Translations under genes and position numbers: made by a program
Source: Actinomycetes bacterium
GTDB lineage: Bacteria; Actinomycetota; Actinomycetes; Propionibacteriales; Propionibacteriaceae
Reading direction: 5' to 3'
Length of the DNA: 5,790 bases
Assembly (NCBI GenBank): GCA_021794705.1
Contig: JAJYQH010000341.1
Location: 1 to 5,790 of the forward strand
The notes under the pieces: generated by a model
Database searches by the model: none
The model's input: only the letters and a program-made list of their open reading frames with translations
What the model was told of the DNA's origin: nothing
Part shown: in pieces, positions 4,234 through 5,790 of the stretch
Layout: every line of letters begins with the position of its first letter
How positions within the stretch are numbered: the stretch's first letter is position 1

Positions 4234-5790
4234 ATGCAGGGCACCGTCACCGAGTCCGAGTCCGCTGGCGGCAGCCGGTTCGTGCTCGCGCCCGCCCCCG
4301 CCGCCTCGGCCTCCGGGCCCGTGGTGCTGGACGCCGACCAGCGGCGGGTCGTCGACCACCCGGGGTCGGCGGTGGTGCTCGGAGGGCCCGGGAGCGGGAA
4401 GACGACCACGCTCGTCGAGTGGGTGAGTGCCAGGGTGGCCGCGGGCGGCCCGACAGCCGGGCTCGACCGGTTCCTCGTGCTCACCCACGGCCGCGCCGCG
4501 GCCCAGGCCCTGCGCGCCCGGCTGGTGTCCCGGCTGGGCCGCACCCAGACGGGCGCCTCCGTGATGACGCTGCACGGGTTCAGCCATGCGCTGGTGCGCC
4601 GTTTCGGCCGTTCCGAGGCCGCCTCCGAGGTGCGGCTGCTCACCGCCCCCGAGCAGGACTTCCGTATCCGCGAGCTGCTCGAGGGTCACGACGCGTCCGG
4701 CTGGCCCGGCGACCTGGCGGCGGCGGCCCGCACCCGGGGGCTGGCCGCCCAGATGCGGGCCGCCCTGGCCCGCGCGCGGCAGCTCGGCATGGACCCCGCC
4801 GATCTCGAGCAGCTGGCCGAGCAGACCGGCGTCCAGACGTGGCGGGCGGTGGCGGGCTTCTTCGAGGAGTACCTCGACGTCGTCGACGCCGAGGGCGTAC
4901 TCGACTACGCCGAACTGATCCACCGCGCCCGGCTGCTGCTGCTCGATCCCGGCGTCCGGGCCGCGCTGGCCGCCGACTACGAGGGCGTGGCGGTCGACGA
5001 GTTCGCCGAGAGCGACCCCAGCCAGTGGCGGCTGGTCGCCGACCTCGCCGGGCTCGGGCTGTCGACCGTCGTGTTCGCCGACCCGAGCACGCAGGTGTTC
5101 GGGTTCCGGGGCGCCGACCCACGGGCCGTCACCGGCGTCGGTGAGGCGCTCGACGCGGCCGGCGGCGGCCCCGTCGCCCGCTTCGCCCTGACGATCGACC
5201 ACCGGCACGCCGACGAGGTCCGCCGGGCCGTCGGCAGGGTGGCGCGACGGCTGCCGAGCGGGCGGCAGGCCCCCGACCTCATGCCCGCGGACGCGGTCCG
5301 GGCCGGCCTCGTGCGGGCGCTGGTGTTCGACTCCGCCGGCGCCGAGGCCGACCACATCGCCGACCTGCTGCGCACCGCCCGGCTCGACGACGGGCTCGAG
5401 TGGTCGCAGATGGCCGTGGTCTGCCGCACCGCCCGAGGTCAACTCCCGGTGCTGGCCCGCACGCTCACCGCTGCCGGCGTCCCCGTCGAGGTGGCCGGCG
5501 ACGATCTCGCGCTCTCCGACGAGCCGGCGGTGCGTCCCCTCCTGCTCGGGCTCGACCTCGCCGCGGCGATCGCCGCCGAGACCCCGGTCGAGGCCGACGC
5601 GATGCTGCGGTTCCTCCAGTCGCCCATCGCCAGGCTCGACAGTCTCGGCGTGCGCCGTCTCGGCCGAGCGCTGCGACAGGCGGCGCGCGGCGGTCCGGAC
5701 GCCGCCGTTCCCTCGGCCCAGCTGGTGAGCCGGCTCGCCCTCGCGGCGACCAGCCGGGAGTCCGACGCGTCCACCGACGACGGGGGTGCC
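4234..5790 (+). CDS. adnA: AdnA-like UvrD/Rep-family ATP-dependent DNA helicase, N-terminal part
   Basis: The gene is open to the right edge: 519 codons are seen of a protein usually about twice as long that ends in a RecB-like nuclease domain. AdnA pairs with AdnB to unwind and resect DNA ends at double-strand breaks in actinobacteria. Superfamily 1A motifs are visible: Q-motif LDADQRRVV (32-40), Walker A GGPGSGKT (50-57), Ia FLVLTHGR (80-87), TLHGFS (112-117), motif II VDEFAESD (254-261), motif III ADPSTQVFGFRGA (282-294) and a motif IV-like LTIDHRH (319-325). The segment LLTAPEQDFRIRELL, then WPGDL and an alanine-rich helical stretch, matches my recollection of AdnA better than AdnB or UvrD. 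The start is uncertain: ATG 4234 lacks a good ribosome binding site, while in-frame TTG 4222 has GGGA four bases upstream; TGA at 4219 bars anything earlier. It is divergent from the cold-shock gene. Confidence 0.85.
   Translation, partial: MQGTVTESESAGGSRFVLAPAPAASASGPVVLDADQRRVVDHPGSAVVLGGPGSGKTTTLVEWVSARVAAGGPTAGLDRFLVLTHGRAAAQALRARLVSRLGRTQTGASVMTLHGFSHALVRRFGRSEAASEVRLLTAPEQDFRIRELLEGHDASGWPGDLAAAARTRGLAAQMRAALARARQLGMDPADLEQLAEQTGVQTWRAVAGFFEEYLDVVDAEGVLDYAELIHRARLLLLDPGVRAALAADYEGVAVDEFAESDPSQWRLVADLAGLGLSTVVFADPSTQVFGFRGADPRAVTGVGEALDAAGGGPVARFALTIDHRHADEVRRAVGRVARRLPSGRQAPDLMPADAVRAGLVRALVFDSAGAEADHIADLLRTARLDDGLEWSQMAVVCRTARGQLPVLARTLTAAGVPVEVAGDDLALSDEPAVRPLLLGLDLAAAIAAETPVEADAMLRFLQSPIARLDSLGVRRLGRALRQAARGGPDAAVPSAQLVSRLALAATSRESDASTDDGGA

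Noticed and set aside
4120..5442. A 440-codon leftward open frame opposite adnA
   Set aside because: The rightward frame carries all the SF1 helicase motifs; the opposite frame is low-complexity and is explained by G/C-biased third positions.

Overview
This window looks like a stretch of chromosome from a high-GC Gram-positive bacterium (Actinomycetota). GC content is very high, codon third positions are strongly G/C, and GTG and TTG starts are used. The gene set is also typical of that phylum: a DEAD-box RNA helicase with an Arg-rich tail, a DUF3107 protein of the Rv3208A/TB9.4 type, a PP2C phosphatase coupled to an FHA protein, a CspA-type cold-shock protein, and the start of an AdnA-like helicase. 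A family-level placement is not possible by eye.

Layout. Six genes read leftward: the first 13 codons of a probable MDR-type oxidoreductase (1-39), the DEAD-box helicase (69-1700), DUF3107 (1961-2185), the FHA protein (2262-2693), the PP2C phosphatase (2690-3586) and the cold-shock protein (3775-3981). One gene reads rightward and leaves the window open: adnA (4234-5790, first 519 codons). The PP2C and FHA genes overlap by ATGA and form a coupled pair. Hairpins fit terminators after DUF3107 (1896-1936) and after the cold-shock gene (3699-3756). The cold-shock gene and adnA are divergent and share an intergenic region of about 250 bp that contains an inverted repeat.

How the genes work together. 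The helicase and the cold-shock protein both remodel RNA and are classic partners in growth at low temperature. The PP2C-FHA pair is a phospho-Ser/Thr signalling module (an eraser and a phosphothreonine reader) whose kinase is not in this window. AdnA is the leading subunit of the actinobacterial AdnAB helicase-nuclease that resects double-strand breaks. In Mycobacterium tuberculosis the homologous helicase (Rv3211), DUF3107 (Rv3208A) and AdnA/AdnB (Rv3202c/Rv3201c) also lie close together, so the window is a variant of a conserved neighbourhood with the PP2C-FHA and cold-shock genes between these anchors.

I found no mobile element, CRISPR array, tRNA or rRNA, and no convincing undescribed system. 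The points worth checking are mainly regulatory structures and the gene arrangement.
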